Assembly: GCA_900541965.1 (NCBI GenBank)
Contig: UQLN01000022.1
Location: 4,300-68,299, forward strand
Direction of reading: 5' to 3'
Length of the DNA: 64,000 nucleotides
DNA from: an uncultured Parabacteroides sp.
GTDB lineage: Bacteria > Bacteroidota > Bacteroidia > Bacteroidales > Tannerellaceae
Shown here: positions 1 to 8,338 of the stretch, piece by piece
Layout of the letters: the number at the start of each line of letters is the position of its first letter
Numbering within the stretch: the stretch's first letter is position 1
Notes under the pieces: model-generated
Database searches by the model: none
What the model was told of the DNA's origin: nothing
Seen by the model: only the letters and a program-made list of their open reading frames with translations
Program-made: the position numbers and the translations under genes

Positions 1-1
1 A

Positions 2-316
2 CCGAAACTGGTAATTTATGATAAAAATATAAAAACAGCACCGCTCTGTTCATATGCATCCCAATTGAAAGACAAGGTGTATTCCATCCATAAAGGAAAC
101 GGACAAAAATATCTGAATTGGAGGCTTTTATGGAATAATGACGGAACCGGATATATCCAGGAACTTCAAAAAACAGAAGATATGGTTTTCGATACATTTA
201 ACAGCCAAATACCTTCATGGGAGGAAAAAGGGTTGAACATTGTTGATATTCAGAATGTTTACAATAGGGTAATTTCCGCCATAGAAAACGCTTATGGGCA
301 GTGCATGAAGCAATAA
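2..316 (+). CDS. C-terminal part of an unrecognised protein, cut by the window edge
   Basis: The reading frame is open from base 2 to the TAA at 314-316, so this is the last ~104 codons of a longer gene that begins outside the window. The TTG at 65 is internal and is not a convincing start. The visible part is soluble-looking and rich in aromatic, Asn and Lys residues, with no membrane segment and no motif I recognise. The gene lies upstream of and co-directional with a porin, but 180 bp separate them, so an operon is not shown. No function is proposed. Confidence 0.6.
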   Translation, partial: PKLVIYDKNIKTAPLCSYASQLKDKVYSIHKGNGQKYLNWRLLWNNDGTGYIQELQKTEDMVFDTFNSQIPSWEEKGLNIVDIQNVYNRVISAIENAYGQCMKQ

Positions 317-392
317 AGGCATAGAATTTCCCGAAAATTATTAACTAACCCAATTTTAATCAATGAAAGGAGAGCCTATGGATAGAAAGATA

Positions 393-400
393 TAGTTTTG
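393..400 (+). promoter_or_regulatory. Possible Bacteroidetes -7 box for the DcaP-like porin
   Basis: TAGTTTTG fits the TAnnTTTG -7 consensus of the Bacteroidetes primary sigma factor and lies about 100 bp upstream of the porin start. I see no clear -33 TTG at the usual distance, so this is only a candidate. Confidence 0.3.
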
Positions 401-498
401 ATATGCCCCACACAAGGAACTTAACAAGAGAATACTTAGATTCCTGTTCCTTACAGAAAAAGACTTTCTAAATAAACACCCGACTAAGAAAAAGACTC

Positions 499-1782
499 AT
501 GAAAACACCCAACTTTACCAAGTTATTAATACTCCTGATAAGTATTAACGGAGTGACTTATGCCCAAAATAGCAAAGGGAAAAAAGAAGAAAAGGATTCC
601 GCTACGGTCATTGTTTTAGGACAAGATAATGACCCATCTGTAAAAAGCAAAGCCATTAAATCCTTTGAAGAAAACGTCCGTGCCGGTCTACAGTCGGATG
701 GTATACCACGATTCCTGATAACAGACTCCAAAGCCAACGCTATCTTTGCTATCGGCGGATTCGTTCAATTCCGTACAGGATATGATTTCGGGGGAGTTAT
801 AGATCATTTGGATTTTATACCTTATTCTATTGCGGTTGAACCTTTGGATGGAAACGACCGGAGATTCCTGATGGATGCCTCGACCTCACGGCTTTATTTT
901 AAAACTCTGATTCAAACAAAAAAAGGAGTACTTGAAGGATATTTGTCTACGGACTTCCGAGGGGCAAATAAAACACTTCGGTTACGAGAAGCCTATATTT
1001 CTTATATGGGAGCCACTTTCGGACAAACATTTTCTACATTTTGTGACCTGAAAGCCTCTTTTTCTACTATCGACTTTGAGGGTCCCAATGGTTTCGCCCT
1101 TACGCGTAACTTATTAATTCGTTACGAACATAGTTGGAAAAACGGAATTAAAATCGCTGCATCTTTAGAATATCCCAGTGTACTGATAACACACGGAGAT
1201 TTAAACCATGATATTTTCCAACGAATTCCGGATATTCCGGCTTACATAAATTATGCATGGAAAGATGGCCATGTCCGTCTATCCGGCATTGTGAGAAACT
1301 TGTTTTATTATAATAATACAATAGCAGAGGTTGACAGGGCTATCGGTTGGGGGATAAAATTAAGTAGTACCTTTAAAATAGGTTCCAAAGTCCAACTATT
1401 TGGAGAAGGTACGATCGGACGAGGATTGGCAGCCTATATATCGGATTTGAGCACATCCAAATTCGATCTTATAAATGATGTAAATAAGTTAGGAGAAATG
1501 ATTGCCCCCAAAACCTTTGCATGGTTTGCCGGCATTCAATATAATATCCTTCCTCAAATGCCATTTACTTTTGGTTACAGTCATGCTGGTATAACCAATG
1601 AAGAAGAAAACCTGTCTGGAAAAGATTACCGGTGTGGTGATTTCTATGTAAGCAACCTTTTCTACAGATTTTCACCTTACTGGTATACAGGTATTGAATA
1701 TTTACATGGAAGCAGAACCAATCAAGATAATCAATCCGGATATGCCAACCGTATACAAGCCGTTATCCAATTTAATTTCTGA
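499..1782 (+). CDS. DcaP-like outer-membrane porin
   Basis: Predicted outer-membrane beta-barrel of 427 aa. A signal peptide (residues 1-22, ending TYAQ) is followed by a polar linker and then a long region of alternating hydrophobic/aromatic strands. The last residue is Phe (QFNF), typical of BAM-inserted barrels. The stretch from about residue 80, with FVQFRTGYDFGG, an RLYF strand and LREAYISY, resembles DcaP trimeric porins that pass small anionic solutes. The gene ends 14 bp from the convergent LacI gene. The substrate is unknown. Proximity to the polyol genes may be coincidental, because the porin lies on the far side of the regulator. Confidence 0.75.
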   Translation: MKTPNFTKLLILLISINGVTYAQNSKGKKEEKDSATVIVLGQDNDPSVKSKAIKSFEENVRAGLQSDGIPRFLITDSKANAIFAIGGFVQFRTGYDFGGVIDHLDFIPYSIAVEPLDGNDRRFLMDASTSRLYFKTLIQTKKGVLEGYLSTDFRGANKTLRLREAYISYMGATFGQTFSTFCDLKASFSTIDFEGPNGFALTRNLLIRYEHSWKNGIKIAASLEYPSVLITHGDLNHDIFQRIPDIPAYINYAWKDGHVRLSGIVRNLFYYNNTIAEVDRAIGWGIKLSSTFKIGSKVQLFGEGTIGRGLAAYISDLSTSKFDLINDVNKLGEMIAPKTFAWFAGIQYNILPQMPFTFGYSHAGITNEEENLSGKDYRCGDFYVSNLFYRFSPYWYTGIEYLHGSRTNQDNQSGYANRIQAVIQFNF

Positions 1783-1796
1783 AAATCCCCAATCCC

Positions 1797-2810
1797 TCAT
1801 ACTAAACCTTCGGTCGATGCACGAAGTTTAATTTCAGCATCAAGTACAACCGTTTTAGGAAGAATTGACGGATCTTTTATCTTTTCAAGCAATAATTCGG
1901 CAGCCGTTTGTCCCATCCGGATAAGCGGCTGTTCGACTGTCGTCAGATGAGGATTTACAATGGTTGAAAGTATGGTACCGGAGAAACCGGCTACGGCAAC
2001 CTGCTCCGGAATCCGGAATCCTTTTTCGGTTAGCACATTCATTGCTCCGATAGCCAGCGTGTCTGTAAATGCATAAACAGCATCAAAAGTTATGCCTTTA
2101 GACAAAATTTCCTCTATAGCCACCCTTCCGTCATGAATACTTACGTGGGTCCGTACTATCAATGAAGGGTCGTGGACGATATGAAACTTATCCAATGCAT
2201 CCTTAAAGCCAAACAACCGGTCATTTGTATTATGAATGTAGGACGGTCCCTGCAAATAAAGAATACGTTTCCTACCACTGCGGATCAAATGCTCCGTCAA
2301 AAGGAAAGATTTACTATAGTCGTCTATTACAACCTTCGTTACATCTAATTTTGAGGGGACACGGTCGTAAAAAACAATCGGTGTACCTCCGTTCCGGATA
2401 CGTACACACTCTTCGACATTCGCATCCTGATGGCATAAAGCCATAATAATGCCATCTACCCGGAACCGCTCCATCAGCAACAAATTATCTTTCTCCCTCT
2501 CCCAATCCTCATTCGATTGGGCGATAATCACTTTCGCACCCTGAGGATATAAAACCTGCTGAACACCCTCTATTACAGATGACGCAAAAGGCGTCACCAT
2601 CTCAGGGACAATCACTCCGATGGTATTTGTACGCCCATATTTCAAGTTTAATGCTACCGGATTGGGTTTATAACCTAACATTTCCGCCAGCGCCAAAATC
2701 TTTTCTTTGGTTTCCCGGCGTATATTCTTATCATCAGCCAATGCTCTTGACACTGTCGAGACGGATAAATTCAATTGTTGCGCTATCTCCTTTATTGTTA
2801 CGTGCTTCAT
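1797..2810 (-). CDS. LacI-family transcriptional regulator
   Basis: A 337-aa LacI/GalR-type regulator. The N-terminal HTH (residues 3-50, VTIKEIAQQLNLSVSTVSRAL, then NPVALNLK hinge) is canonical. It is followed by a periplasmic-binding-protein-like sensor domain (from TIGVIVPE, about residue 61, to the C-terminus). It is transcribed divergently from the polyol dehydrogenase, and three LacI-type boxes lie in the shared intergenic region, so it probably represses that operon and perhaps itself. The effector is not evident from sequence; a polyol or its keto-sugar product is an inference from the neighbours. Confidence 0.93.
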   Translation of the reverse strand: MKHVTIKEIAQQLNLSVSTVSRALADDKNIRRETKEKILALAEMLGYKPNPVALNLKYGRTNTIGVIVPEMVTPFASSVIEGVQQVLYPQGAKVIIAQSNEDWEREKDNLLLMERFRVDGIIMALCHQDANVEECVRIRNGGTPIVFYDRVPSKLDVTKVVIDDYSKSFLLTEHLIRSGRKRILYLQGPSYIHNTNDRLFGFKDALDKFHIVHDPSLIVRTHVSIHDGRVAIEEILSKGITFDAVYAFTDTLAIGAMNVLTEKGFRIPEQVAVAGFSGTILSTIVNPHLTTVEQPLIRMGQTAAELLLEKIKDPSILPKTVVLDAEIKLRASTEGLV

Positions 2811-2905
2811 AACATGTATTGAGTTAAGAATTCAAATATAATCGTTTCGGTTCTCATTTGCAAGCCTGTAAAAGGGATTAGCATTTGTTGATACAATACC
2901 ATATA

Positions 2906-2950
2906 TGAAAACGTTTGCAGATTTTGGGAACGTTTGCGAGAACGATTGCA
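2906..2950. promoter_or_regulatory. Cluster of three LacI-type operators
   Basis: Three boxes centred on CG dinucleotides: TGAAAACGTTTGCA at 2906-2919 (close to the classical LacI/CcpA-type palindrome), TGGGAACGTTTGCG at 2925-2938, and CGAGAACGATTGCA at 2937-2950. CG centres are 19 and 12 bp apart. They sit between the divergent LacI gene (start 2810) and the polyol dehydrogenase (start 3049), the expected place for LacI control. Binding by the adjacent LacI is inferred. Confidence 0.72.
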
Positions 2951-3048
2951 TAAAAATACAAGCCAGAACTGTGTCTACCCTACTTTCTATTTTTCTTAAT
3001 TTGCTTCTACAGTTTAAATCTAAATTCACCATTAAACATATAACAATC

Positions 3049-4485
3049 ATGAAAACATCAGTTATTCCTGTAAGTTACGATCGTACGCAAGTACAAACCG
3101 GCATCATGCACATTGGCGTAGGTAATTTCCACCGTGCACACCAGGCTTTTTATACCCATCTTTTACTCAAGGATGAAGACCAGCGGGACTGGGGTATCTG
3201 TGGAGTAGCCCTATTACCTAACGACCAACGTTTATACCAGGCTCTGCATAAACAAGATAATCTTTATACGCTGACCGTATGCGGACGAGACGGGCATGAT
3301 GAAGCCTATCAAATAGGTTCTATCGTGAAATTACTCTGGGCGGGAGAATCTTCGGAAGCCATATTAAACAAAATGGCGGACAAATCTATCCGCATCATCA
3401 CCCTGACTATTACTGAAGGCGGATATAATATAGATAAAGCAAGCGGACAATTTATACTGGATAATCCGGACATACAACATGATTTACAGAATCCGGCATC
3501 ACCTAAAACCGTATTCGGATATATCGCCGAAGGTTTACGCCGCCGTAAAATAACCGGACACGGACCTGTGACAATCCTCTCCTGCGATAACCTCCAGCAT
3601 AATGGCAATACAGCCCGTAAAGCATTTACCTCCTTCATCAAAGCACAAGACCCGGAACTCGCCTCCTGGGTAGAAACGAATGTTACTTTCCCGAATGCGA
3701 TGGTGGACCGTATAACCCCTGCTGTCGCTCCGAATGATATTGCCCGCTTAAACGAAAAGAATGGAACGAACGATGAAGCTCCGGTTTATTGCGAAGATTT
3801 CATCCAGTGGGTAATCGAAGACAATTTCATAGCCGGACGCCCGGCGTGGGAACGCGTCGGTGTAGAGTTCACCGATGATGTAACCGCCTATGAAAATATG
3901 AAACTGAGCTTACTCAATGCTTCCCATACCTTACTCTCTTATCCGGCATTCCTTAGCGGTTACCGTAAAGTGGACGATGCAATGCGCGACAAACGTTTTG
4001 CCAACTATTTGCGTACTTTTATGGACAAAGATATTACCCCTTATGTTCCGGCACCGGGAACAACTGATTTGGAAGTATACAAACAAACACTCATCGAGCG
4101 CTTTGCAAATCGTAGCGTAAGCGACCAGTTAAGCCGCCTTTGTTTTGACGGAGCATCCAAAACGCCCGTATATATCATGCCCAATCTGATAAAGATGATA
4201 GCAGACAAAGCCGATCTGACCCGCATTACCTTCTGGGCTGCCGCCTATCGGCGATATTTAAACCGCCCGGTAGACGACCACGGAGCATCTTATGAAATAA
4301 ACGATCCATGGCTCACCGATGAAGATTACCAGCTAATAGCATCCCAACCGGTTGATTTCCTTAAAATCTCCCCATTCCGCAGTACCGACCTTCAGAAAAG
4401 CGAAGCATTCGTTTCCTTATTCCTGAAAATGGTAGATGACATTGAACGGAAAGGCACTATGGCGACTCTCGAAAGTATCCTCTAA
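3049..4485 (+). CDS. Mannitol 2-dehydrogenase-family polyol dehydrogenase
   Basis: NAD(P)-dependent long-chain polyol dehydrogenase of 478 aa, interconverting a polyol and a 2-keto sugar (mannitol/fructose or arabinitol/xylulose type) in the cytoplasm. The N-terminal motif IMHIGVGNFHRAHQAFY is the family nucleotide-binding signature. KLSLLNASH carries the catalytic Lys, Asn and His of the KxxxxNxxH motif. Similarity to mannitol 2-dehydrogenase runs through the middle (FPNAMVDRITP, FTDDVTAYE), but fructuronate or tagaturonate reductase cannot be excluded. The ATG at 3049 is chosen because it begins the conserved region; an upstream in-frame ATG at 2905 overlaps the first LacI operator. It is the first gene of an operon with the FHS transporter, 16 bp downstream. 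Confidence 0.88.
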   Translation: MKTSVIPVSYDRTQVQTGIMHIGVGNFHRAHQAFYTHLLLKDEDQRDWGICGVALLPNDQRLYQALHKQDNLYTLTVCGRDGHDEAYQIGSIVKLLWAGESSEAILNKMADKSIRIITLTITEGGYNIDKASGQFILDNPDIQHDLQNPASPKTVFGYIAEGLRRRKITGHGPVTILSCDNLQHNGNTARKAFTSFIKAQDPELASWVETNVTFPNAMVDRITPAVAPNDIARLNEKNGTNDEAPVYCEDFIQWVIEDNFIAGRPAWERVGVEFTDDVTAYENMKLSLLNASHTLLSYPAFLSGYRKVDDAMRDKRFANYLRTFMDKDITPYVPAPGTTDLEVYKQTLIERFANRSVSDQLSRLCFDGASKTPVYIMPNLIKMIADKADLTRITFWAAAYRRYLNRPVDDHGASYEINDPWLTDEDYQLIASQPVDFLKISPFRSTDLQKSEAFVSLFLKMVDDIERKGTMATLESIL

Positions 4486-4501
4486 AAAGACCTGTACGAG
4501 C

Positions 4502-5827
4502 ATGAAAACACAGCAGACGTATACACTCGGACCGTTTATCGTATTAATATTTATCTATTTCATCGTCGGTTTCCTGACTACGGTAAACGGACAATGCCAG
4601 GCCCCGCTGAAAATAGCTTTTCTGGATAATGCCGGTGAACTGAAAAATACGTTCATCACCCTTATATCCTTTTTCTTTTTTCTGGCTTATTTATTAAACG
4701 GGACACTTGGCGGCAAATGGATCAATGCCTATGGATATAAGAAAACATTGTTGCGCGCATTAGGTATAATGGTAGCCGGACTCATGGTTTTCTTTTTCTC
4801 CTCATGGTTCACTGTAAACTATCCGGATTACTACGTCAGAATCGCCTCGGCACAGATTCCTTACGGATACTTCATGTTTCTATGCGGCTCCTATCTGATG
4901 GGAACTTCGGCAACTCTTTTGCAAGTAGTTATTAATCCCTATGTGGCGGCTTATGATGTACCGGGTACACAGCCTGTACAGCGCATGAACATAGTCTGTG
5001 CCTTTAATTCCTTCGGAACCACGATTGCCCCGTTCTTCGTAACGGGAGTGATGTTCCGCGGAGTACCGATAGAAGAAGTTCATGTGCGCCAACTGATGTT
5101 CCCTTTTATTTTACTGGCTACATTTATCGCACTGACTGCCTTTATTACACAACGGCTGTCGTTACCGGACCTGCAAGGCACTAAAACCTCCGGAGATGAA
5201 ACATTGGAGCGCAGTATCTGGTCGTTCAGGCATTTGAAGTTGGGTGTAATTGCCATCTTCTTTTATGTAGGAGCCGAAGTCTCCATCGGGGTTAATATCA
5301 ATTTGCATGCACAAGAACTGGAACTGTCCGGACAAGGATTATCTTTTCTCGGGAACAAGCATTTAATGTTGTGGGGATATGATTTAGGCATTCCGGCATT
5401 ACTGGCCACATTGTATTGGGGAGGATTGATGGTCGGGCGTATTATATCCAGCATGATAACCAATATATCCCCACGTATCCAGTTGACAGTAACGACTGTC
5501 TTAGCAACAGTATTTGCAGTAGTCGGTATCCTTACACATAATTTGTGGGTACTGGTCGCTATCGGACTATTCCATTCGGTTATGTGGGGATGTATTTTTA
5601 CACTTGCCATAAAAGGATTGAAGAAATATACATCCAAAGCATCCGGAGTCTTCATGATGGGCGTTTTCGGAGGTGCTGTCTTTCCTGTGATACAAGGAGC
5701 TTTAGCTGACCTTTTCGGCTCATGGCAATGGACATGGATACTGGTTATCATATGTGAACTGGTAATGCTTTACTATGCCCTTTGGGGATCACGGATTAAA
5801 GAACCGGAACTTCTGGACACAAATTAA
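4502..5827 (+). CDS. FHS-family (FucP/GluP-like) sugar:H+ symporter
   Basis: Major facilitator of 441 aa with about 12 hydrophobic segments. The N-terminal helix FIVLIFIYFIVGFLTTVNG, followed by QCQAPLK, matches the fucose/glucose-galactose:proton symporter group. Another signature is the second-half stretch FMMGVFGGAVFPVIQGALAD. The start is the ATG at 4502, 16 bp after the dehydrogenase stop; longer frames would run into the upstream gene. The likely role is uptake of the polyol or sugar oxidised by the upstream enzyme, under LacI control. The substrate is inferred from context only. Confidence 0.87.
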   Translation: MKTQQTYTLGPFIVLIFIYFIVGFLTTVNGQCQAPLKIAFLDNAGELKNTFITLISFFFFLAYLLNGTLGGKWINAYGYKKTLLRALGIMVAGLMVFFFSSWFTVNYPDYYVRIASAQIPYGYFMFLCGSYLMGTSATLLQVVINPYVAAYDVPGTQPVQRMNIVCAFNSFGTTIAPFFVTGVMFRGVPIEEVHVRQLMFPFILLATFIALTAFITQRLSLPDLQGTKTSGDETLERSIWSFRHLKLGVIAIFFYVGAEVSIGVNINLHAQELELSGQGLSFLGNKHLMLWGYDLGIPALLATLYWGGLMVGRIISSMITNISPRIQLTVTTVLATVFAVVGILTHNLWVLVAIGLFHSVMWGCIFTLAIKGLKKYTSKASGVFMMGVFGGAVFPVIQGALADLFGSWQWTWILVIICELVMLYYALWGSRIKEPELLDTN

Positions 5828-5854
5828 ACATATTCACTAAACCCTTTGTTATAT

Positions 5855-6928
5855 ATGTATTCTAAACAAAAAATCATTCATATGATAACAAGGGGTTTAT
5901 TAATTACAGCTCTGGCAACTATCTTTTTAGTTGCTTTTCCCGAACAAAACGAAGCTTGTACACGGGCAGTCTATCTGGGACCTGATAATATGATTGTTAC
6001 AGGACGAACAATGGACTGGAAAGAAGATCCTCAATCCAATATCTATCTTTTTCCCAGAGGAATACAAAAGCAAGCCGGAAATACAAACAATACAATCAAA
6101 TGGACTTCCAAATACGGGAGTGTGGCGACAGCCGGATATGATATAGGAGTCTGCGACGGCATGAATGAAAAAGGGCTGGTAGCAAACCTGCTCTTCCTTA
6201 CAGAATCACGTTATGACCGCTCCAATGATAATCGTCCGGTCATGGGGATAAGTATCTGGACACAATATGTACTGGATAATTTTGCCACCGTAGATGAAGC
6301 TGTACAAGAACTCAGTAAAGACTTATTCCGGATAGATGCGCCGGATTTACCTAATGGTTCCAAATCGACCTTGCATCTTTCTATTTCCGATGCAACCGGA
6401 AACAGTGCCATATTCGAATATATCGATGGGAATCTGATTATTCATGAAGGCAGAGAATGCCAGATTATGACAAATTCCCCTACCTACGAGAAACAACTGA
6501 CACTAAATGATTATTGGAAACAAATCGGTGGCTTGGTAATGTTGCCGGGAACAAATCGTGCTTCAGACCGCTTTGTCCGTGCTTCCTTCTATATTCAGGC
6601 TCTTCCCCAGATATCCGATTACCGGCAAGCTGTAGCCGGCGTATTCAGTGTAATGAGAAATGTTTCTGTTCCGTTGGGAATATCCATCCCGGAACAACCG
6701 AATATTTCGTCCACCCGTTGGCGTACAGTGGCAGACCAAAAGAATAAAGTATATTATTTCGAATCGACCTTAAGCCCAGACATTTTCTGGATTAATTTTA
6801 AAGATTTAGACTTCAATGCCAGCGCACCGATCAAGAAACTGACATTGACAAACGGAGAGATATATGCAGGAAATGCAGCCGGCAAGTTTCAAACCGGCAA
6901 ACCGCTTGCATTCCTGTTCGGAATATAA
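5855..6928 (+). CDS. bsh: Bile salt hydrolase / choloylglycine hydrolase-family amidase
   Basis: Secreted Ntn-hydrolase cleaving amide bonds such as glycine or taurine conjugates of bile acids. An N-terminal signal peptide ends just before Cys35 (EQNEA|CTRAVYLGP), so processing exposes the catalytic N-terminal Cys. Further family residues are the Arg and Asp of TGRTMDW, the Asn in MTNSPTY and the Arg in LPGTNRASDRF. Sequence blocks closely resemble the Bacteroides thetaiotaomicron BT2086-type enzyme, including the SKYGS, WTQYVLDNFATV and SSTRWR regions. Penicillin V acylase activity is the main alternative. The start could be 5855 or 5882, both leaving a usable signal peptide. It lies 27 bp after the FHS transporter, so co-transcription with the polyol genes is likely. 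Confidence 0.88.
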   Translation: MYSKQKIIHMITRGLLITALATIFLVAFPEQNEACTRAVYLGPDNMIVTGRTMDWKEDPQSNIYLFPRGIQKQAGNTNNTIKWTSKYGSVATAGYDIGVCDGMNEKGLVANLLFLTESRYDRSNDNRPVMGISIWTQYVLDNFATVDEAVQELSKDLFRIDAPDLPNGSKSTLHLSISDATGNSAIFEYIDGNLIIHEGRECQIMTNSPTYEKQLTLNDYWKQIGGLVMLPGTNRASDRFVRASFYIQALPQISDYRQAVAGVFSVMRNVSVPLGISIPEQPNISSTRWRTVADQKNKVYYFESTLSPDIFWINFKDLDFNASAPIKKLTLTNGEIYAGNAAGKFQTGKPLAFLFGI

Positions 6929-6958
6929 ATAGACCTGTAGAAATATACCATGTAAGGG

Positions 6959-6997
6959 GTGCCCAGGCAAATAGACTTTGAACCAGGCACTACCTTT
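6959..6997. terminator. Probable terminator after bsh
   Basis: Imperfect hairpin: GTGCC...GGCAC with an additional GG/CC pairing beyond a small bulge (arms 6959-6967 and 6983-6990), followed by a T-rich run starting at 6994. It lies between the convergent bsh and PPOx genes. Confidence 0.5.
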
Positions 6998-7008
6998 TTT
7001 TATTTTAT

Positions 7009-7419
7009 TCATTTAAGTTTTTTATGAACAAAGCCCCCGTCTATCCATAAGGTCGCATGGTTCGGCTTAAACTTTAGCAGGATATAATCAGGATCGGTTG
7101 CTCCCTTGGTAAAATGCTCTATAAACCAATCTTGCCAAAGTGCTTCCTTCATCGTTTTATCCGTAACGATTTCTACCTCTCCGGTCAAAGCAACACTATT
7201 CCCTTTTTCATAAAAACAGACCCCTCCATTCGGATTCAAACGAAAATCCTTTGTCTTTAAGGAATTACGTCCCGTAGCAAACCAAATGGCAGAAAGTCCT
7301 TCCGATTTGATTTTACTCATAGGTACAGGTCTGGGATACCCCTCTTTATTTACCGAGGTAAGAACTACCACTTCACTATTTTCTAATAGAGCTTCTGCTT
7401 TTTCTTTAATCGTTTCCAT
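7009..7419 (-). CDS. Pyridoxamine 5'-phosphate oxidase-family (split-barrel flavin-binding) protein
   Basis: Small cytoplasmic split-barrel protein of 136 aa. Features are an N-terminal helix, a strand region VVVLTSVNKEGYPRPVPM typical of general-stress-protein-26/PPOx-like flavoproteins, IWFATG, and a C-terminal strand. It is too short and divergent to be a genuine PdxH; binding of FMN, F420-like cofactor or haem cannot be told apart. It is monocistronic, with a good -7 box (7450-7457) and a convergent neighbour. Confidence 0.8.
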   Translation of the reverse strand: METIKEKAEALLENSEVVVLTSVNKEGYPRPVPMSKIKSEGLSAIWFATGRNSLKTKDFRLNPNGGVCFYEKGNSVALTGEVEIVTDKTMKEALWQDWFIEHFTKGATDPDYILLKFKPNHATLWIDGGFVHKKLK

Positions 7420-7449
7420 TAAAATAACTGTTTACTTATTTGATTGTGG

Positions 7450-7457
7450 CAAAGATA
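7450..7457 (-). promoter_or_regulatory. -7 promoter box for the PPOx-family gene
   Basis: On the minus strand the sequence reads TATCTTTG, a full match to the Bacteroidetes TAnnTTTG box, 30 bp upstream of the ATG at 7419. Confidence 0.6.
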
Positions 7458-7495
7458 AAAAGCGGAAAAAACTTTATATTGTAAAAAAACGACTT

Positions 7496-8308
7496 TTACC
7501 GTTCCACATAGGTTAAGGTTATATCATCCTGTGGTATCGAAAGAAATGAGCCGGCAGTACTGCCTGACATATTTTTTATTTCTTTCGAAAGATGCGAAAC
7601 GTCATAATATCCGGCATCAACAGCGACCGAAATCAAATTATCAGAAGATGTTGCCCTCAACAAATCCACAGCATGCCTGAATTTTATAATCCGGCTATAT
7701 TCTTTCGGAGAAAATCCTGTATACATTTTAAATGTACGCTCAAAATGACGTTGACAGAGACAAACTTCATCGGCTAAAAAGCGAATCGGCTGTTGCCCTT
7801 TATACCGGTTGATATAATCTACGGCATATCTTATTCGTGTATCCGCTGCCAGGTTGCTCCCTGCCAATCTTTTTAAAAGAAAAGTCTCTACAAAGTCAAT
7901 CCGTTTCCGGGTGTGTTGTTTTTCATAGAGTTGTTCCGCAAAAGAATCATCCCAAAAGGTATCCATATCGTTAACGCTTAACCTCCGGTCGGCAAGCTCA
8001 CAGAGAGGCAGAGTCATAAAACAAGAAACCCCGCAAGGCAGAAAGCGGATACCGAACATATGAACCGTTCGGGAATGCGTAAACAACTCCGAATACTTTC
8101 TCATCGGTCCCACGAAATAAGAATGATATGGCTGCATAAGTAAACCGCCGTTGACAGCTTCGAAAGCTTCGCCAAGAGTAAAAATAAAATCCGTACAACC
8201 ATCCGGCAGAATATTAATACGCATCCCAGGTTGGGACTCACCTTCAAATTCCCAATACTTATCAATATAAGGAAGAAGAATCGGAGATGGCAGGTATTCT
8301 TTGTACAT
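7496..8308 (-). CDS. AraC-family regulator with DUF6597-like N-terminal domain
   Basis: Transcription factor of 270 aa. The N-terminal part (YLPSPILLPYIDKYWEFEG, then NILPDGCTDFIF) matches the cupin-like sensor common in Bacteroidetes AraC proteins. The C-terminal ~100 residues hold the double-HTH AraC domain (IRFLADEVCLCQRHFERTFKMYTGFSPKEYSRI). The ATG at 8308 is preferred over the TTG at 8329 because the conserved MYKEYLPSP region begins there. An inverted repeat spans this start. It follows the PAS kinase gene by 30 bp on the same strand, so the two may be co-transcribed. Confidence 0.88.
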   Translation of the reverse strand: MYKEYLPSPILLPYIDKYWEFEGESQPGMRINILPDGCTDFIFTLGEAFEAVNGGLLMQPYHSYFVGPMRKYSELFTHSRTVHMFGIRFLPCGVSCFMTLPLCELADRRLSVNDMDTFWDDSFAEQLYEKQHTRKRIDFVETFLLKRLAGSNLAADTRIRYAVDYINRYKGQQPIRFLADEVCLCQRHFERTFKMYTGFSPKEYSRIIKFRHAVDLLRATSSDNLISVAVDAGYYDVSHLSKEIKNMSGSTAGSFLSIPQDDITLTYVER

Positions 8309-8330
8309 ACAAAATTGTTTTATGTACAAA
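8300..8330. promoter_or_regulatory. Inverted repeat over the AraC start codon
   Basis: TTTGTACATA at 8300-8309 and its exact complement TATGTACAAA at 8321-8330, separated by 11 bp. The arms straddle the ATG at 8308. It may be an autoregulatory operator or an RNA hairpin limiting translation; there is no T-run for a terminator. Confidence 0.55.
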
Positions 8331-8338
8331 AATAGTAA

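Noticed and set aside
370..393. A five-codon frame behind a strong AAAGGAG motif upstream of the porin
   Set aside because: Too short to assess, and Bacteroidetes rarely rely on Shine-Dalgarno pairing; no attenuator structure is visible.
2905..3048. N-terminal extension of the polyol dehydrogenase from an upstream ATG
   Set aside because: It would overlap the LacI operators, and the family-conserved sequence begins at 3049.
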